This document shows, in pieces, positions 33,759-42,882 of a stretch of 64,000 bases of DNA. The notes under the pieces are model-generated. The model saw nothing but the letters and a program-made list of their open reading frames with translations, had not been told where the DNA came from and made no database searches. Origin of the DNA: Halorubrum aidingense JCM 13560. Lineage in GTDB: Archaea > Halobacteriota > Halobacteria > Halobacteriales > Haloferacaceae. How positions within the stretch are numbered: the first letter of the stretch is position 1; each line of letters begins with the position of its first letter. The DNA lies in the NCBI RefSeq assembly GCF_000336995.1, contig NZ_AOJI01000022.1, positions 250,039-314,038 of the forward strand, written 5' to 3'. A program made the position numbers and the translations under genes.

Positions 33759-35057
33759 ATGTCTCTCCCCGTCGAGATCCTCTTCGGGATCTATCTCGGG
33801 ATCATCACCGGAATCGTCCCCGCGCTGGTAGCCGGCGTGCTCGGGTTCGTGTTCAAGTACGTCACCGACGTGACCATCCCGGGGCTCGGGGTCGTCGTCC
33901 TCGCGCTGGCGATCGCGGGGATCAACGGCGGACTCCTCGCGCTCAACGACGAGACGATCCGCTCGTCGGAACGGGCCCCGGCGATCCTCACCGCGATCGT
34001 CATCGTGCTGATGCTCTCGCTGTACGCCCACGCGCAGGGGGACAAACTCGGTGCGAGCGTCCCGAAGCGGATCTCCTTACAGCAGCTCCGGAACCGGACC
34101 CTCTCGACGGACGTCGTCGAACTCGTCGGCGGTCGCGGCCGCGTGACCGTCGAGATCGCGGGCGAGGTCGGCGACATGGAGGGATACCCTCCGCTGCCGG
34201 CCGAGACCCGCCGCGCGATCGTCGAGGGGGAGTGGACGTTCCCGGCGGACCTCCCGCTCGTCGAACTCGAAGACCGGCTCGCCGAACGCCTCCGGACGGA
34301 ACTCGACCTCGCCGACATCTCCGTCCGCATCGACGAGCAGGCCCGCGCGGCCGTGGCCGCCGCGCCCCCGATCGGCGCTCTGTCGAAGCGAGTCCCCGCG
34401 GGCGAGCGTGCGGTGTCGCTCCCGGCGCTCGTACCGACCGGGATCGCTCGCGGCGACGTCGTCCGCGTGCTGACGCCGGACACGACGGTCACCGGAACGG
34501 TGCTCGCGGCTCGGTCCAGCGGGAAAGCGGAGGGCGTGCCGAACGCGAGGGACGACACGCCGACCGGAACCGCTTCGTCAGGCGGTCCGGCGACCGACGA
34601 CCCGCCGGGCGACGGGGCTGCCCGTACCGACGGCGGAACGGAGGCGTCCGAGGCCCCCGAGACACCGACTCCGTCGACCGCGCCGACGACGACCGGCGGG
34701 GAAGGACGGGTGACCGTGGCCGTCGACCGATCTGAGGCGACGGCGCTCTTACGTGCGGATCGGGGCCGGGTCCTGGTGCTCTCGCGCGGGACGCGCCGGG
34801 AGTACGAGCTCACGACGCTGCTTCGGCGCGCAGGCAAGCGGTTCCGGAAGGTATCGGTCATCGCCGGGGGCCCCCTCGACGGTCACACGATCGGTGAGGT
34901 CGGGATTCGGGAGGCGTACGGCGTCGCCGTGCTCGCCGCGCGCCACGAGTCGTGGACGATCGCACCGCGGGGGTCGCAGTCGCTGTCGGCGGGCGACGAC
35001 TTGTTCGTCGTGGGGAGCCGCGACGCGCTCGATCGGTTCGCGGAGGTCGCGGCATGA
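33759..35057 (+). CDS. Membrane protein with TrkA-C domain, first of a linked pair
   Basis: 432 residues. Three or four N-terminal membrane helices (about 6-32, 38-60, 68-88) with no pore filter, then RCK_C/TrkA-C-like parts: SALVPTGIARGDVVRVLTPD near 215 and the C-terminal KRFRKVSVIAGGPLDGHTIGEVGIREAYGVAVLAARHE (about 355-430, split for length). An Ala/Gly/Thr/Asp-rich linker (about 255-310) divides them. Overlaps the next gene by ATGA. Probably a K+-transport regulator; no transport function is proven. Confidence 0.75.
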   Translation: MSLPVEILFGIYLGIITGIVPALVAGVLGFVFKYVTDVTIPGLGVVVLALAIAGINGGLLALNDETIRSSERAPAILTAIVIVLMLSLYAHAQGDKLGASVPKRISLQQLRNRTLSTDVVELVGGRGRVTVEIAGEVGDMEGYPPLPAETRRAIVEGEWTFPADLPLVELEDRLAERLRTELDLADISVRIDEQARAAVAAAPPIGALSKRVPAGERAVSLPALVPTGIARGDVVRVLTPDTTVTGTVLAARSSGKAEGVPNARDDTPTGTASSGGPATDDPPGDGAARTDGGTEASEAPETPTPSTAPTTTGGEGRVTVAVDRSEATALLRADRGRVLVLSRGTRREYELTTLLRRAGKRFRKVSVIAGGPLDGHTIGEVGIREAYGVAVLAARHESWTIAPRGSQSLSAGDDLFVVGSRDALDRFAEVAA

Positions 35058-36469
35058 GCGCCGTACTCGGGGCGGCCGGCACCGCTGTCGCCACCGTTGC
35101 CTCCGGTGTCATCGGCTTCGAGACCGTCGCCGGAGCGGGCTTCGCCCAGCCGCGTCAGGCCGCGATCACGCTCGCGACGTTCGCGTTGCTCTCCGCGCTG
35201 CTTTCGGCGGCGGCGGCGCTGACGTACCGGTGGTACTTCCGGGCGGAGATCCCCGAAGGCGTCACCGCGTTGCTCGGCGTGGCGGTCGTCGCGCTGTACC
35301 TCAACACCACGTCGCTCGGCGCGGTCGCGATCGGCGACAGCCCCGAACTGCTCAGACCCGAGAGCGTCTTTTTCAACGTCGTCTCGCTCGGGGTCGCGGC
35401 GGTGACCGCACCGGTCGGGAGACACGTCGGCGACCGGCTCGCAGTCGACGTGTTCGCGCTCTCCGGCGCGAAGCAGTTAGAGGGCGAGCTGAGCGGAGTC
35501 GTCCGCGCTTTCGGTCGGTTCACGGCAGTCACCCTTCCCGAGGCGGCGGAGATCAAGGACATGGACACGTACGACCCCGTCTCTCCCGAAAAGAAGGCGG
35601 AACTCGCCGGAAAGACCCTCCTGTTCGCCCGGAAGCTCTCCGGTGAGGAGCTCCGCGAACGCCTCGTCGAGCGAGTGAAAAGCGACTACGGCGTCGCGTA
35701 CGTCGACGTCGACGTGGCCGACGACGGAACCGTCGACTACTTCGCGGTGGGATCGCGCGCCGCCGGGCTCGGCCCGACGCTCGCTCCCGGATCGGCCGCG
35801 GTCGCGGTGGTCGCCGACCCGCCGAACAACGCCACCGCCGGCGACGTGGTCCAGGTGTGGCAGACGGAACCGGACGCGAAGCGCGTCGCGACGGGCGAGC
35901 TTCGCGGTATCGCCGGCGACGCGGTGACCGTCGTGCTCGACGAGTCGGACGCCGAGAAGCTGTCGGAGGGACCGTATCGGCTCGTGACGCTTCCGGCGGC
36001 GCCGCAGGCGGACCGGGAGTTCGCCTCGCTGTTGCGCACCGCCGACGAAACGATGGCCGCGGTCGCGGTCGGCGCCGGCAGCGACCTCGTCGAAAGTACG
36101 GTCGGCGACGCTGAGGTCGTCGTCGCGGCCGTCCGGCCGGCCGACGGCGCCGTCCAACCGATTCCCTCGCGAGCGTACGCGTTCGGCGCCGGCGACCTGG
36201 TGTATCTCGTCGGCCGGCCCGACGCCATCCGTCGGTTCGAGGCCGCCGCGAAAGGCGACGAGCGCGGCGGTGCGATCGACGCGGACGAACTGGCCCACGC
36301 GCTCGACACGGACTTAGCCGTCGAAGAGCGCACCCCAGACGAATACGCCGAGGTCGCAAACGGCGAAGCGGTAGATGAGGGCGAAGCGGCGAACGAGGGC
36401 GAAGCGGCGGACGAGGGCGGAGCGGCGGACGTCGACCCGGACGACCGCACGCGGTCCGACGGCCTGTGA
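35054..36469 (+). CDS. Membrane protein with TrkA-C domain, second of the pair
   Basis: 471 residues. Three N-terminal helices (about 5-25, 38-58, 72-95) precede a soluble body. Repeated TrkA-C-like segments include EIKDMDTYDPVSPEKKAELA, SAAVAVVADPPNNATAGDVV and YAFGAGDLVYLVGRPDAIRRF. The C-terminal tail has EGEAANEGEAADEGGAADV repeats. Its start is fixed by ATGA overlap with the preceding gene, so the two proteins are likely made together and may form one complex beside the Kch-like channel. Confidence 0.72.
   Translation: MSAVLGAAGTAVATVASGVIGFETVAGAGFAQPRQAAITLATFALLSALLSAAAALTYRWYFRAEIPEGVTALLGVAVVALYLNTTSLGAVAIGDSPELLRPESVFFNVVSLGVAAVTAPVGRHVGDRLAVDVFALSGAKQLEGELSGVVRAFGRFTAVTLPEAAEIKDMDTYDPVSPEKKAELAGKTLLFARKLSGEELRERLVERVKSDYGVAYVDVDVADDGTVDYFAVGSRAAGLGPTLAPGSAAVAVVADPPNNATAGDVVQVWQTEPDAKRVATGELRGIAGDAVTVVLDESDAEKLSEGPYRLVTLPAAPQADREFASLLRTADETMAAVAVGAGSDLVESTVGDAEVVVAAVRPADGAVQPIPSRAYAFGAGDLVYLVGRPDAIRRFEAAAKGDERGGAIDADELAHALDTDLAVEERTPDEYAEVANGEAVDEGEAANEGEAADEGGAADVDPDDRTRSDGL
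36360..36425 (+). repeat. Short tandem repeat in the second TrkA-C gene
   Basis: ggcgaagcggcgaacgag-type 18-base units repeated three times with small changes, encoding EGEAANEGEAADEGGA in the acidic tail. Confidence 0.6.
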
Positions 36470-36516
36470 GACGACGGGACGCAACGCTCTTGAGGCGTCC
36501 CTGCGGGAACCTACGT

Positions 36517-36792
36517 ATGGAGTGGAAGCTGTTCGCCGACCTCGCAGAGATCGCCGGCGACCGCGTGATCGCGGTGGACGCGGAGCCGGGGGACACGGTC
36601 GGCGACGCGCTCGACGCGCTGCTCGCGGAACGCCCGGCCCTCGGCGATCGGGTACTCGACGCCGACGGCGAGGTCGCCGACCACATCAACGTGCTCCGAA
36701 ACGGACGGAGCGTCCACCACGACGAGGGGCTCGACGCCACCCTCGAGTCCGGCGACGAACTCGCGCTGTTCCCGCCGGTGAGCGGGGGGTAG
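36517..36792 (+). CDS. samp1: Ubiquitin-like small archaeal modifier protein, SAMP1 type
   Basis: 91 residues. Begins MEWKLFADLAEIAGDRVIAV and ends LFPPVSGG; the C-terminal Gly-Gly is adenylated by the E1-like UbaA before conjugation to protein Lys or sulfur transfer. The middle DHINVLRNGRSVHHDEG matches SAMP1/MoaD beta-grasp proteins. It therefore can serve both protein modification and molybdopterin synthase. The ATG at 36517 gives the classical short N-terminus; the longer upstream frame is not conserved. Confidence 0.92.
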   Translation: MEWKLFADLAEIAGDRVIAVDAEPGDTVGDALDALLAERPALGDRVLDADGEVADHINVLRNGRSVHHDEGLDATLESGDELALFPPVSGG

Positions 36793-36864
36793 CCCCGATA
36801 TCGACGGCGAGAGCCGAGGAGACGGATCGGTCGTTTCAAACGGTCGCGTGACGGAGTCTGCGAC

Positions 36865-37938
36865 ATGAGCGACAGCGACGAATCCGGCGACGCCGCGGCC
36901 GGCGGCGACGACCCGCACCGCGAGGAGTTCCACGAGGACCCGGTCGGACACACCCGCGCGACCGCCGACATGACCGTCGGCGAACTGGTCGAAGGGTACG
37001 GCGACGCCGGGATCGGCGCGGCGTCGGTCAACGAGGCCGGCGACGTGCTCGCCGAGATGTTCGGCGACGACGACTGCACGGTCTTCCTCTCGCTCGCGGG
37101 CGCGATGGTGCCCGCGGGGATGCGCCGGATCGTCTCCGATCTGATCCGCGACGGCTACGTCGACGCGCTGGTGACGACGGGCGCGAACCTGACGCACGAC
37201 GCCATCGAGGCGATCGGCGGGAAACACCACCACGGCCGGACGCACGACCCCGAAAAGAGCCTCCGAGAGCACGACGAGGGCCTCCGCGACGAGGGCGTCG
37301 ACCGAATCTACAACGTCTACCTGCCACAGGAGCACTTCGCCGCGTTCGAGGGGCACCTGCGGTCGGAGGTCTTCCCGGCGCTCGAAGCGGACCCGGACGC
37401 CGGCGGCGACGGCGCGACGGATGACGGGGTCGTCGGCATCGCCGATCTCACCCGGGAACTCGGCCGCGCCAACGCCGCGGTCAACGAGCGCGACGACGTG
37501 GCCGAAGATCCCGGCGTCGCGGCCGCCGCGTACGAGTGCGACGTGCCCGTGTACTGCCCCGCGGTCCAGGACTCCGTGCTCGGCCTGCAGGCGTGGATGT
37601 ACGCCCAGACGGCCGACTTCACGCTCGACGCGCTCGACGACATGACCGAACTGACCGACCTCGCGTTCGACGCCGAGAACGCCGGGTGCCTGCTCGTCGG
37701 CGGCGGCGTCCCGAAGAACTTCACCCTCCAGACGATGCTCGTCACGCCGCGAGCGTACGACTACGCCGTCCAGATCACGATGGACCCGGAGGCGACGGGC
37801 GGGCTCTCGGGCGCGACCCTCGAAGAGGCCCGATCGTGGGGGAAGTTAGAGAAGGACGCGCGCAACGCCTCCGTCTACGGCGACGCGACCGTCATGCTGC
37901 CGATGCTCGTCGCGGCGGCTCGCGAGCGCGTGGAGTAG
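36865..37938 (+). CDS. dys: Deoxyhypusine synthase
   Basis: 357 residues. Transfers an aminobutyl group (spermidine or, in haloarchaea, probably agmatine route) to a Lys of aIF5A. The NAD-binding and active-site segments VFLSLAGAMVPAGMRRI, VTTGANLTHDAIEAIGG, YECDVPVYCPAVQDSVLG and LLVGGGVPKNFTLQTML are all present, with the catalytic Lys at residue 284. An acidic N-terminal extension of ~20 residues precedes the fold. No aIF5A gene is adjacent. Confidence 0.92.
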   Translation: MSDSDESGDAAAGGDDPHREEFHEDPVGHTRATADMTVGELVEGYGDAGIGAASVNEAGDVLAEMFGDDDCTVFLSLAGAMVPAGMRRIVSDLIRDGYVDALVTTGANLTHDAIEAIGGKHHHGRTHDPEKSLREHDEGLRDEGVDRIYNVYLPQEHFAAFEGHLRSEVFPALEADPDAGGDGATDDGVVGIADLTRELGRANAAVNERDDVAEDPGVAAAAYECDVPVYCPAVQDSVLGLQAWMYAQTADFTLDALDDMTELTDLAFDAENAGCLLVGGGVPKNFTLQTMLVTPRAYDYAVQITMDPEATGGLSGATLEEARSWGKLEKDARNASVYGDATVMLPMLVAAARERVE

Positions 37939-38092
37939 CCGCCCGGCCGGAGTCGGCGGGAGCGGGAGTCGGAGCTGTGGGGGACGAGAATCAAGGCCGA
38001 GTTGTCACGCGGGCGACCGGGACCGATCCGAGCGTTCGAGACGGCAGCCGCTCGCGGTGTCGAAACGAGAGCCGAAAGAGTCCGCGTCGCCG

Positions 38093-38269
38093 TTAGTTGT
38101 CGCCGTTCTTCGACTGCCACGAGTAGCCGCGCTGCTTCGCCGACTTCCCGAAGCCGCAGGAGGAGCAGCGCTCCTTTTTCGAGTGGTAGGACTTCTCGCC
38201 ACAGCGGCGGCACTTCACGTGAACCGTCTTGTTCTTTTTCCCTTGAGAGGGCGTACCGGAGCCGGTCAT
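38093..38269 (-). CDS. rpl37e: Ribosomal protein eL37 (L37e)
   Basis: 58 residues. Contains the zinc ribbon Cys20-x2-Cys23-x11-Cys35-x2-Cys38 in the block [20 protein letters not shown], followed by [15 protein letters not shown], the conserved core of eL37. N-terminal basic [14 protein letters not shown] binds 23S rRNA. Its start overlaps the lsm stop (TCATG), so the two are co-translated. The Lsm-eL37 pairing is widespread in archaea. Confidence 0.95.
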   Translation of the reverse strand: MTGSGTPSQGKKNKTVHVKCRRCGEKSYHSKKERCSSCGFGKSAKQRGYSWQSKNGDN

Positions 38270-38508
38270 GCTTTGATCGTGACGACGTTATCGCCGCGTA
38301 TAATCGTTGTGTCTTCGATTGCGACGGCGAACTCGCCGTCGAGTTCGTCGTCGACGCGATCGTCGACGCCGGACTCCGGCTCGATGACGACGTTCATGTG
38401 CTGGTCGTAGCCGGCCAGGATCCCGTAGTACGTCGTTCCGTCTTTCAGGTGTACCGTCACCGGCTCCTCGAGCGACGCTTCGAGCACGTCGAGGGGTCGT
38501 CCACTCAT
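38266..38508 (-). CDS. lsm: Sm-like RNA-binding protein (Lsm)
   Basis: 80 residues. Sm1 motif [20 protein letters not shown] and Sm2 motif [10 protein letters not shown] are clear. Archaeal Lsm forms a heptameric ring that binds oligo-U RNA, sRNAs and tRNA precursors; in Haloferax it affects sRNA networks. The short loop between Sm1 and Sm2 is Asp/Glu rich. The start at 38508 is set by [10 protein letters not shown] and a TATA at 38533-38542. Confidence 0.95.
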   Translation of the reverse strand: MSGRPLDVLEASLEEPVTVHLKDGTTYYGILAGYDQHMNVVIEPESGVDDRVDDELDGEFAVAIEDTTIIRGDNVVTIKA

Positions 38509-38532
38509 TGGTACTACGGGCGCCCGTCGCAC

Positions 38533-38542
38533 TATTAAAAAT
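38533..38542 (-). promoter_or_regulatory. TATA box of the lsm-rpl37e operon
   Basis: Reads ATTTTTAATA on the minus strand, 25 bases before the ATG at 38508. Confidence 0.65.
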
Positions 38543-38671
38543 ACCGGGACGGAGGGCGATCCCGTGACGAGAATCGGTTGCACGGGGGCTCAGGCGGCGT
38601 GTCGGTGGGTACCACGAGCCGCTTGCCGGGCGGCCGATCCGTGAGCGACGACCGCCGATCGAACCCGGGTG

Positions 38672-38678
38672 TTTTTAA
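38672..38678 (+). promoter_or_regulatory. TATA box upstream of RNase J
   Basis: TTTTTAA about 170 bases before the RNase J ATG; implies a leader of roughly 140 bases. Confidence 0.45.
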
Positions 38679-38699
38679 GACGCGCACCTGTACGCCCAG

Positions 38700-38844
38700 A
38701 TACCACACTCCCGCGGGACACGGTGAGCCGACGTCGGCTCGGCCGTAGCGGGGCCTCAACGACGCGCGGTAGGACGTAGCGCTGACGGCTCCTTGCGGGG
38801 TTTCAGTGATGGACGCCAGTTACGGCGTTCGAAACCGACAAACC
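38700..38844 (+). promoter_or_regulatory. Long structured leader of the RNase J-idsA operon
   Basis: Contains a GC-rich hairpin ccgac-gt-cggct near 38731 and ctccttgcggggtttcagtg near 38790-38809, which resembles the ctctgcggggttgatgatg segment of the L7Ae leader. No tRNA or ORF. Possibly a regulatory or ncRNA-bearing leader. Confidence 0.4.
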
Positions 38845-40197
38845 ATGGAAATCGAAATTGCGACACTCGGCGGTTACGAAGAGGTCGGTCGACAGATGAC
38901 GGCGGTTCGCGCGGGCGACGACATCGTCATCTTCGACATGGGCCTGAATCTCAGTAAGGTCCTCATCCACGACAACGTGGAGACCGAAAGCATGCACAGC
39001 CTCGACCTTATCGACATGGGCGCGATCCCGGACGATCGCGTCATGAGCGAACTGGAGGGCGACGTTCAGGCGATCGTCCCCACCCACGGTCACCTCGACC
39101 ACATCGCGGGCATCCCGAAGCTCGCGCACCGGTACGACGCCCCGATCGTCGGTTCGCCGTACACGATCGAACTCGTCAAACAGCAGATCGCCGACGAGGG
39201 CAAGTTCCAGGTCGACAACGACCTCGTGAAGATGCAGGCGGGCGGCACGATGCGCATCGGCGACTCCGAGCAGGTCGAGATGGAGTTCGTCAACGTCACC
39301 CACTCGATCATCGACGCGATCAACCCGGTCCTCCACACCCCCGAGGGCGCGATCGTCTACGGGCTCGACAAGCGACTGGACCACACGCCCGTCATCGGTG
39401 ACCCGATCGACATGGACCGCTTCCGCGAGATCGGTCGCGAAGACGAGGGCGTCCTCTGTTACATCGAGGACTGCACGAACGCCGGCCGCAAGGGCCGGAC
39501 CCCCTCCGAATCGTACGCGAAAAAGCACGTCGAGGACACGCTCACCTCGATGGAGGACTACACCGGCGGCATCGTCGCCACGACGTTCTCCTCTCACATC
39601 GCCCGCGTGAAGACCCTCGTCGAGTACGCCCGCGAGATCGGCCGGCAGCCGGTCCTGCTCGGCCGCTCGATGGAGAAGTACTCCGGCACCGCCGAGCGGC
39701 TCGACTTCGTCGACTTCCAGGGCGACGTCGGCATGTACGGCCACCGGAAGTCCGTCGACCGCGCGTTCAAGCGCATCATGAAGGAGGGGAAGGGCAACTT
39801 CCTCCCCATCGTGACGGGCCACCAGGGCGAGCCGCGCGCGATGCTGACTCGCATGGGTCGCGGCGAGACCCCGTACGAAATCGACGACGGCGACAAGGTC
39901 GTCTTCAGCGCGAGCGTCATTCCGGAGCCGACCAACGAGGGCCAGCGCTACCAGTCCGAACAGCTGCTCCGGATGCAGGGCGCGCGCCTCTACGACGACA
40001 TCCACGTCTCCGGCCACCTCCGCGAGGAGGGACATTACGAGATGCTGGACGCGCTCCAGCCCCAGCATGTCATCCCCGGCCACCAGACGCTGAAGGGTCG
40101 CTCGCCGTACGTGAACCTCGCCACCTCGCAGGGGTACAAGCTCGGCCGTGACGTGCACGTCACGCAGAACGGGAGCGTCATCCAACTGGTCGAATGA
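38845..40197 (+). CDS. rnj: Archaeal ribonuclease J
   Basis: 450 residues. A beta-CASP/MBL 5'-3' exonuclease that degrades and matures RNA in concert with aCPSF1/Rrp. Metal-binding motif [20 protein letters not shown] (HxHxDH) and [20 protein letters not shown] and [15 protein letters not shown] carry the beta-CASP His and acidic ligands. The ATG at 38845 starts the conserved [17 protein letters not shown]; an upstream ATG at 38806 lacks homology. Its stop overlaps the idsA ATG (ATGA). Confidence 0.95.
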   Translation: MEIEIATLGGYEEVGRQMTAVRAGDDIVIFDMGLNLSKVLIHDNVETESMHSLDLIDMGAIPDDRVMSELEGDVQAIVPTHGHLDHIAGIPKLAHRYDAPIVGSPYTIELVKQQIADEGKFQVDNDLVKMQAGGTMRIGDSEQVEMEFVNVTHSIIDAINPVLHTPEGAIVYGLDKRLDHTPVIGDPIDMDRFREIGREDEGVLCYIEDCTNAGRKGRTPSESYAKKHVEDTLTSMEDYTGGIVATTFSSHIARVKTLVEYAREIGRQPVLLGRSMEKYSGTAERLDFVDFQGDVGMYGHRKSVDRAFKRIMKEGKGNFLPIVTGHQGEPRAMLTRMGRGETPYEIDDGDKVVFSASVIPEPTNEGQRYQSEQLLRMQGARLYDDIHVSGHLREEGHYEMLDALQPQHVIPGHQTLKGRSPYVNLATSQGYKLGRDVHVTQNGSVIQLVE

Positions 40198-41240
40198 CGA
40201 ACGAGACGAAGGAGGCGCGGGTGCTGGACGCCATCCGCGAGCGGCGTGACTTGGTCAACGCCGCTATCGACGAGGAGTTGCCGATACAGCACCCGGAACG
40301 GCTCTACGAGGCGACGCGGTACATCCTCGAAGCGGGCGGCAAGCGGCTCCGTCCGACGGTGGCGACGCTCGCCGCGGAGGCGGTCACCGGCGTCGAACCG
40401 ATGAGCACCGACTTCCGAGCGTTCCCGTCGCTGGACGGCGTCGACGTCGACGTGATGCGTGCGGCGGTCGCCATTGAGGTGATCCAGTCGTTCACGCTGA
40501 TCCACGACGACATCATGGACGAGGACGAACTCCGGCGCGGCGTGCCGGCCGTCCACGAGCAGTACGACACCTCGACGGCGATCCTCGCCGGCGACACGCT
40601 CTACTCGAAGGGGTTCGAGTTCATGACGGAGACCGGCGCCGACCCCGCCAACGGGCTGGAGGCGATGCGGATGCTCGCGACCACCTGCACGGAGATCTGC
40701 GAGGGGCAGGCCCTCGACGTCTCCTTCGAGTCGCGCGACGACATCCTGCCCGAGGAGTACCTCGAGATGGTCGAGCTGAAGACCGCGGTGTTGTACGGCG
40801 CGTCGGCCGCGACGCCGGCGCTCCTGCTCGGTGCCGACGACGCGGTCGTCGACGCCTTGTACCAGTACGGGATCGACTCGGGGCGCGCGTTCCAGATCCA
40901 AGACGACGTGCTCGATTTGACCGTTCCGTCGGCGGATCTCGGTAAACAGCGCGGCTCGGACCTCGTCGAGGGGAAAGAGACGCTGATCACGCTTCACGCC
41001 CGCCAAGAGGGCGTCGACGTCGACGGGCTCGTCGACGCCGACACCCCCGCCGACGCGACGGAGGCGGCGATCGACGACGCGGTGGCCACGCTGGAGGACG
41101 TCGGCTCGATCGCGTACGCCAGAGAGACGGCCGAGGACCTCACCGAACGGTCGAAAGGGCACCTCGAAGTGCTCCCCGAGAGCGGCTCGCGGGAGCTTCT
41201 GGAGGACCTCGCGGACTACCTGATCGTCCGCGGTTACTGA
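40194..41240 (+). CDS. idsA: Geranylgeranyl diphosphate synthase (short-chain prenyltransferase)
   Basis: 348 residues. Condenses IPP with DMAPP/GPP/FPP to give C20 GGPP for archaeal lipid synthesis. First Asp-rich motif [15 protein letters not shown] and second [11 protein letters not shown] are visible, along with the GGKRLRP substrate-binding loop. Aromatic residues before motif 1 limit chain length. Downstream of RNase J with a four-base ATGA overlap; this pairing is conserved across Euryarchaea. Confidence 0.95.
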   Translation: MTNETKEARVLDAIRERRDLVNAAIDEELPIQHPERLYEATRYILEAGGKRLRPTVATLAAEAVTGVEPMSTDFRAFPSLDGVDVDVMRAAVAIEVIQSFTLIHDDIMDEDELRRGVPAVHEQYDTSTAILAGDTLYSKGFEFMTETGADPANGLEAMRMLATTCTEICEGQALDVSFESRDDILPEEYLEMVELKTAVLYGASAATPALLLGADDAVVDALYQYGIDSGRAFQIQDDVLDLTVPSADLGKQRGSDLVEGKETLITLHARQEGVDVDGLVDADTPADATEAAIDDAVATLEDVGSIAYARETAEDLTERSKGHLEVLPESGSRELLEDLADYLIVRGY

Positions 41241-41330
41241 CGGTCTGCGGCCGCCGCTGTTTCTCTCCCGACACGGTCGCGATCGCGACCCGGTCGTGAA
41301 CCCGCCGCCGCTGACCGGAACGAACACCGG

Positions 41331-41337
41331 TTTATTC
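41331..41337 (+). promoter_or_regulatory. TATA box of the EamA exporter
   Basis: TTTATTC about 25 bases before the GTG at 41359, favouring that start over the in-frame ATG at 41296. Confidence 0.55.
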
Positions 41338-41358
41338 TCGGCTCCCGTTCGTCGGACC

Positions 41359-42285
41359 GTGTCCCGATATCTCGATGTCGTTCTGTTCTTCCTGCTCGCG
41401 CTGTTGTGGGGCGCCTCGTTCATCGCCATCGAGATCGGCCTCGACTACTACCCGCCGCTGTTGTACGCCGCCTACCGGTTCGACATCGCGGCGTTAGTGC
41501 TCGTCTCGTACGTCCTCCTCACGGAGCGCAGTCCGTTTCCCCGAAGCCGCGGCGACCTGGCCGCGATCGGGTTGAGCGGCGGCTTCTCCGTGGCGGCCAA
41601 CAACTCCCTTCTGTTCGTCGGCCAGCAGTACACCACGAGCGGGATCGCCTCGATCACCTACAGCCTCGTCCCCATCGCGACGGCGGCGGTCGCGGCCCTC
41701 TGGATCGGTAGTAGCGTCTTGGACGCGCGCGGCGCGCTCGGGGTCGTGCTCGCGTTCGTCGGCGTCGGGCTCGTCGCTCAGCCCGACCCGGCCAACCTCG
41801 CCGGCGGCGTCACGGTCGGCGTCGCGCTCATCTCGGTCGGCGTGATCGCCGTTGCGGTCGGGAGCGTCGGGCTTCGGACCGTCGAGACGACGTTTTCCAG
41901 CATCGCGCTCACCGGGTGGGCGATGCTGTTCGGCGGCCTGCTGATCCACGGGTTCAGCCTCGGGCTCGGCGAGACCCAGCAGGCCCCGGTCACCGATCTC
42001 CCCGCGCTCGCCTCGCTGTTGTTCCTCGGCGTGCTGGCCTCGGCGGTGGCGTACGCGATCTACTTCACGTTGCTCGACCGACTCGGCGCCTTCGAGATCA
42101 ACCTCGTCTCGTACGCCGTCCCGGTGGTCGCGACGACGACCGGAGCGCTGCTGCTCGCGGAGCCGGTGACCGCCATGACCGTCGCGGGCTTCGCCGTCAT
42201 CATCGCCGGCTTCGGCCTGTTGAAACGGCGGGCGATCGCGACGGAGGGCTCGAAGCTGGTCGCGACGCTGAACGGGTTGTTCTGA
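41359..42285 (+). CDS. EamA/DMT-family transporter
   Basis: 308 residues with ten membrane helices in two homologous five-helix halves: LLALLWGASFIAIEIGL opens the first, and SLLFLGVLASAVAYAIYFTL opens the second copy. EamA proteins export amino acids, nucleosides or drugs. No obvious specificity residue. Stops a few bases before a convergent peroxiredoxin gene. Confidence 0.87.
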   Translation: MSRYLDVVLFFLLALLWGASFIAIEIGLDYYPPLLYAAYRFDIAALVLVSYVLLTERSPFPRSRGDLAAIGLSGGFSVAANNSLLFVGQQYTTSGIASITYSLVPIATAAVAALWIGSSVLDARGALGVVLAFVGVGLVAQPDPANLAGGVTVGVALISVGVIAVAVGSVGLRTVETTFSSIALTGWAMLFGGLLIHGFSLGLGETQQAPVTDLPALASLLFLGVLASAVAYAIYFTLLDRLGAFEINLVSYAVPVVATTTGALLLAEPVTAMTVAGFAVIIAGFGLLKRRAIATEGSKLVATLNGLF

Positions 42286-42334
42286 TCGGGTTCCTCCTTC
42301 GAGGCGGCGGTCTCGATCGGTTCCGTCTCCGGCT

Positions 42335-42802
42335 TCAGTCGTCTAGCGACGCGATATCCCCCAGGATTTCGGTCGCGTGATCCTCCGGCGAGACGCCCTC
42401 GTACGCGAGCACGATCGTCCCCTCGTCGTCGAGCACGTACGTGTTGCGGAACACGCCGTCGAAGGTGTTACCGAACATCTGTTTTTCGCCGTACGAATCG
42501 TACGCGCTCGCGATCTCCCCGTCGGGATCGGAGAGGAGCGCGAACGGGAGGTCGTGCTTCTCGGCGAAGGGTTCGAGGTCGTCGACCGGATCGTCGCTGA
42601 TTCCGACGACGGCGACGTCGGCGTCTTCGAACGCGTCCCACTCGTCGCGGAACCCGCATGCCTCGGCGGTACAGCCCGGCGTGTCCGCGCGCGGGTAAAA
42701 GTAGACGACGGTGTAGCGCGCGGCTGCCGGGTCGACGGTGAACGCCTCATCGCGGTGGTCGCGCAGCGTGATCGCGGGTGCGGAATCGCCCGGTTCGAGC
42801 AT
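42335..42802 (-). CDS. Peroxiredoxin, BCP/PrxQ type
   Basis: 155 residues. Reduces hydroperoxides via the peroxidatic Cys44 in DTPGCTAEACGFRD; Cys49, five residues later, is the resolving Cys as in BCP proteins. YFYPRADTPGC and the FxNTYVLDDEG segment complete the thioredoxin fold. Cytosolic antioxidant, regenerated by thioredoxin. Divergent from the histidine kinase. Confidence 0.93.
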   Translation of the reverse strand: MLEPGDSAPAITLRDHRDEAFTVDPAAARYTVVYFYPRADTPGCTAEACGFRDEWDAFEDADVAVVGISDDPVDDLEPFAEKHDLPFALLSDPDGEIASAYDSYGEKQMFGNTFDGVFRNTYVLDDEGTIVLAYEGVSPEDHATEILGDIASLDD

Positions 42803-42848
42803 ACCTGCCGTGGTGTCGGCGGCCTCTTAGCACGTTCGGTCCGGTTCC

Positions 42849-42855
42849 TTTTTAT
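42849..42855 (+). promoter_or_regulatory. TATA box of the histidine kinase gene
   Basis: TTTTTAT about 30 bases before the ATG at 42883, favouring it over the long upstream frame beginning at 42778. Confidence 0.6.
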
Positions 42856-42882
42856 CAGGTACTGACATCCTACCCGGTATCG

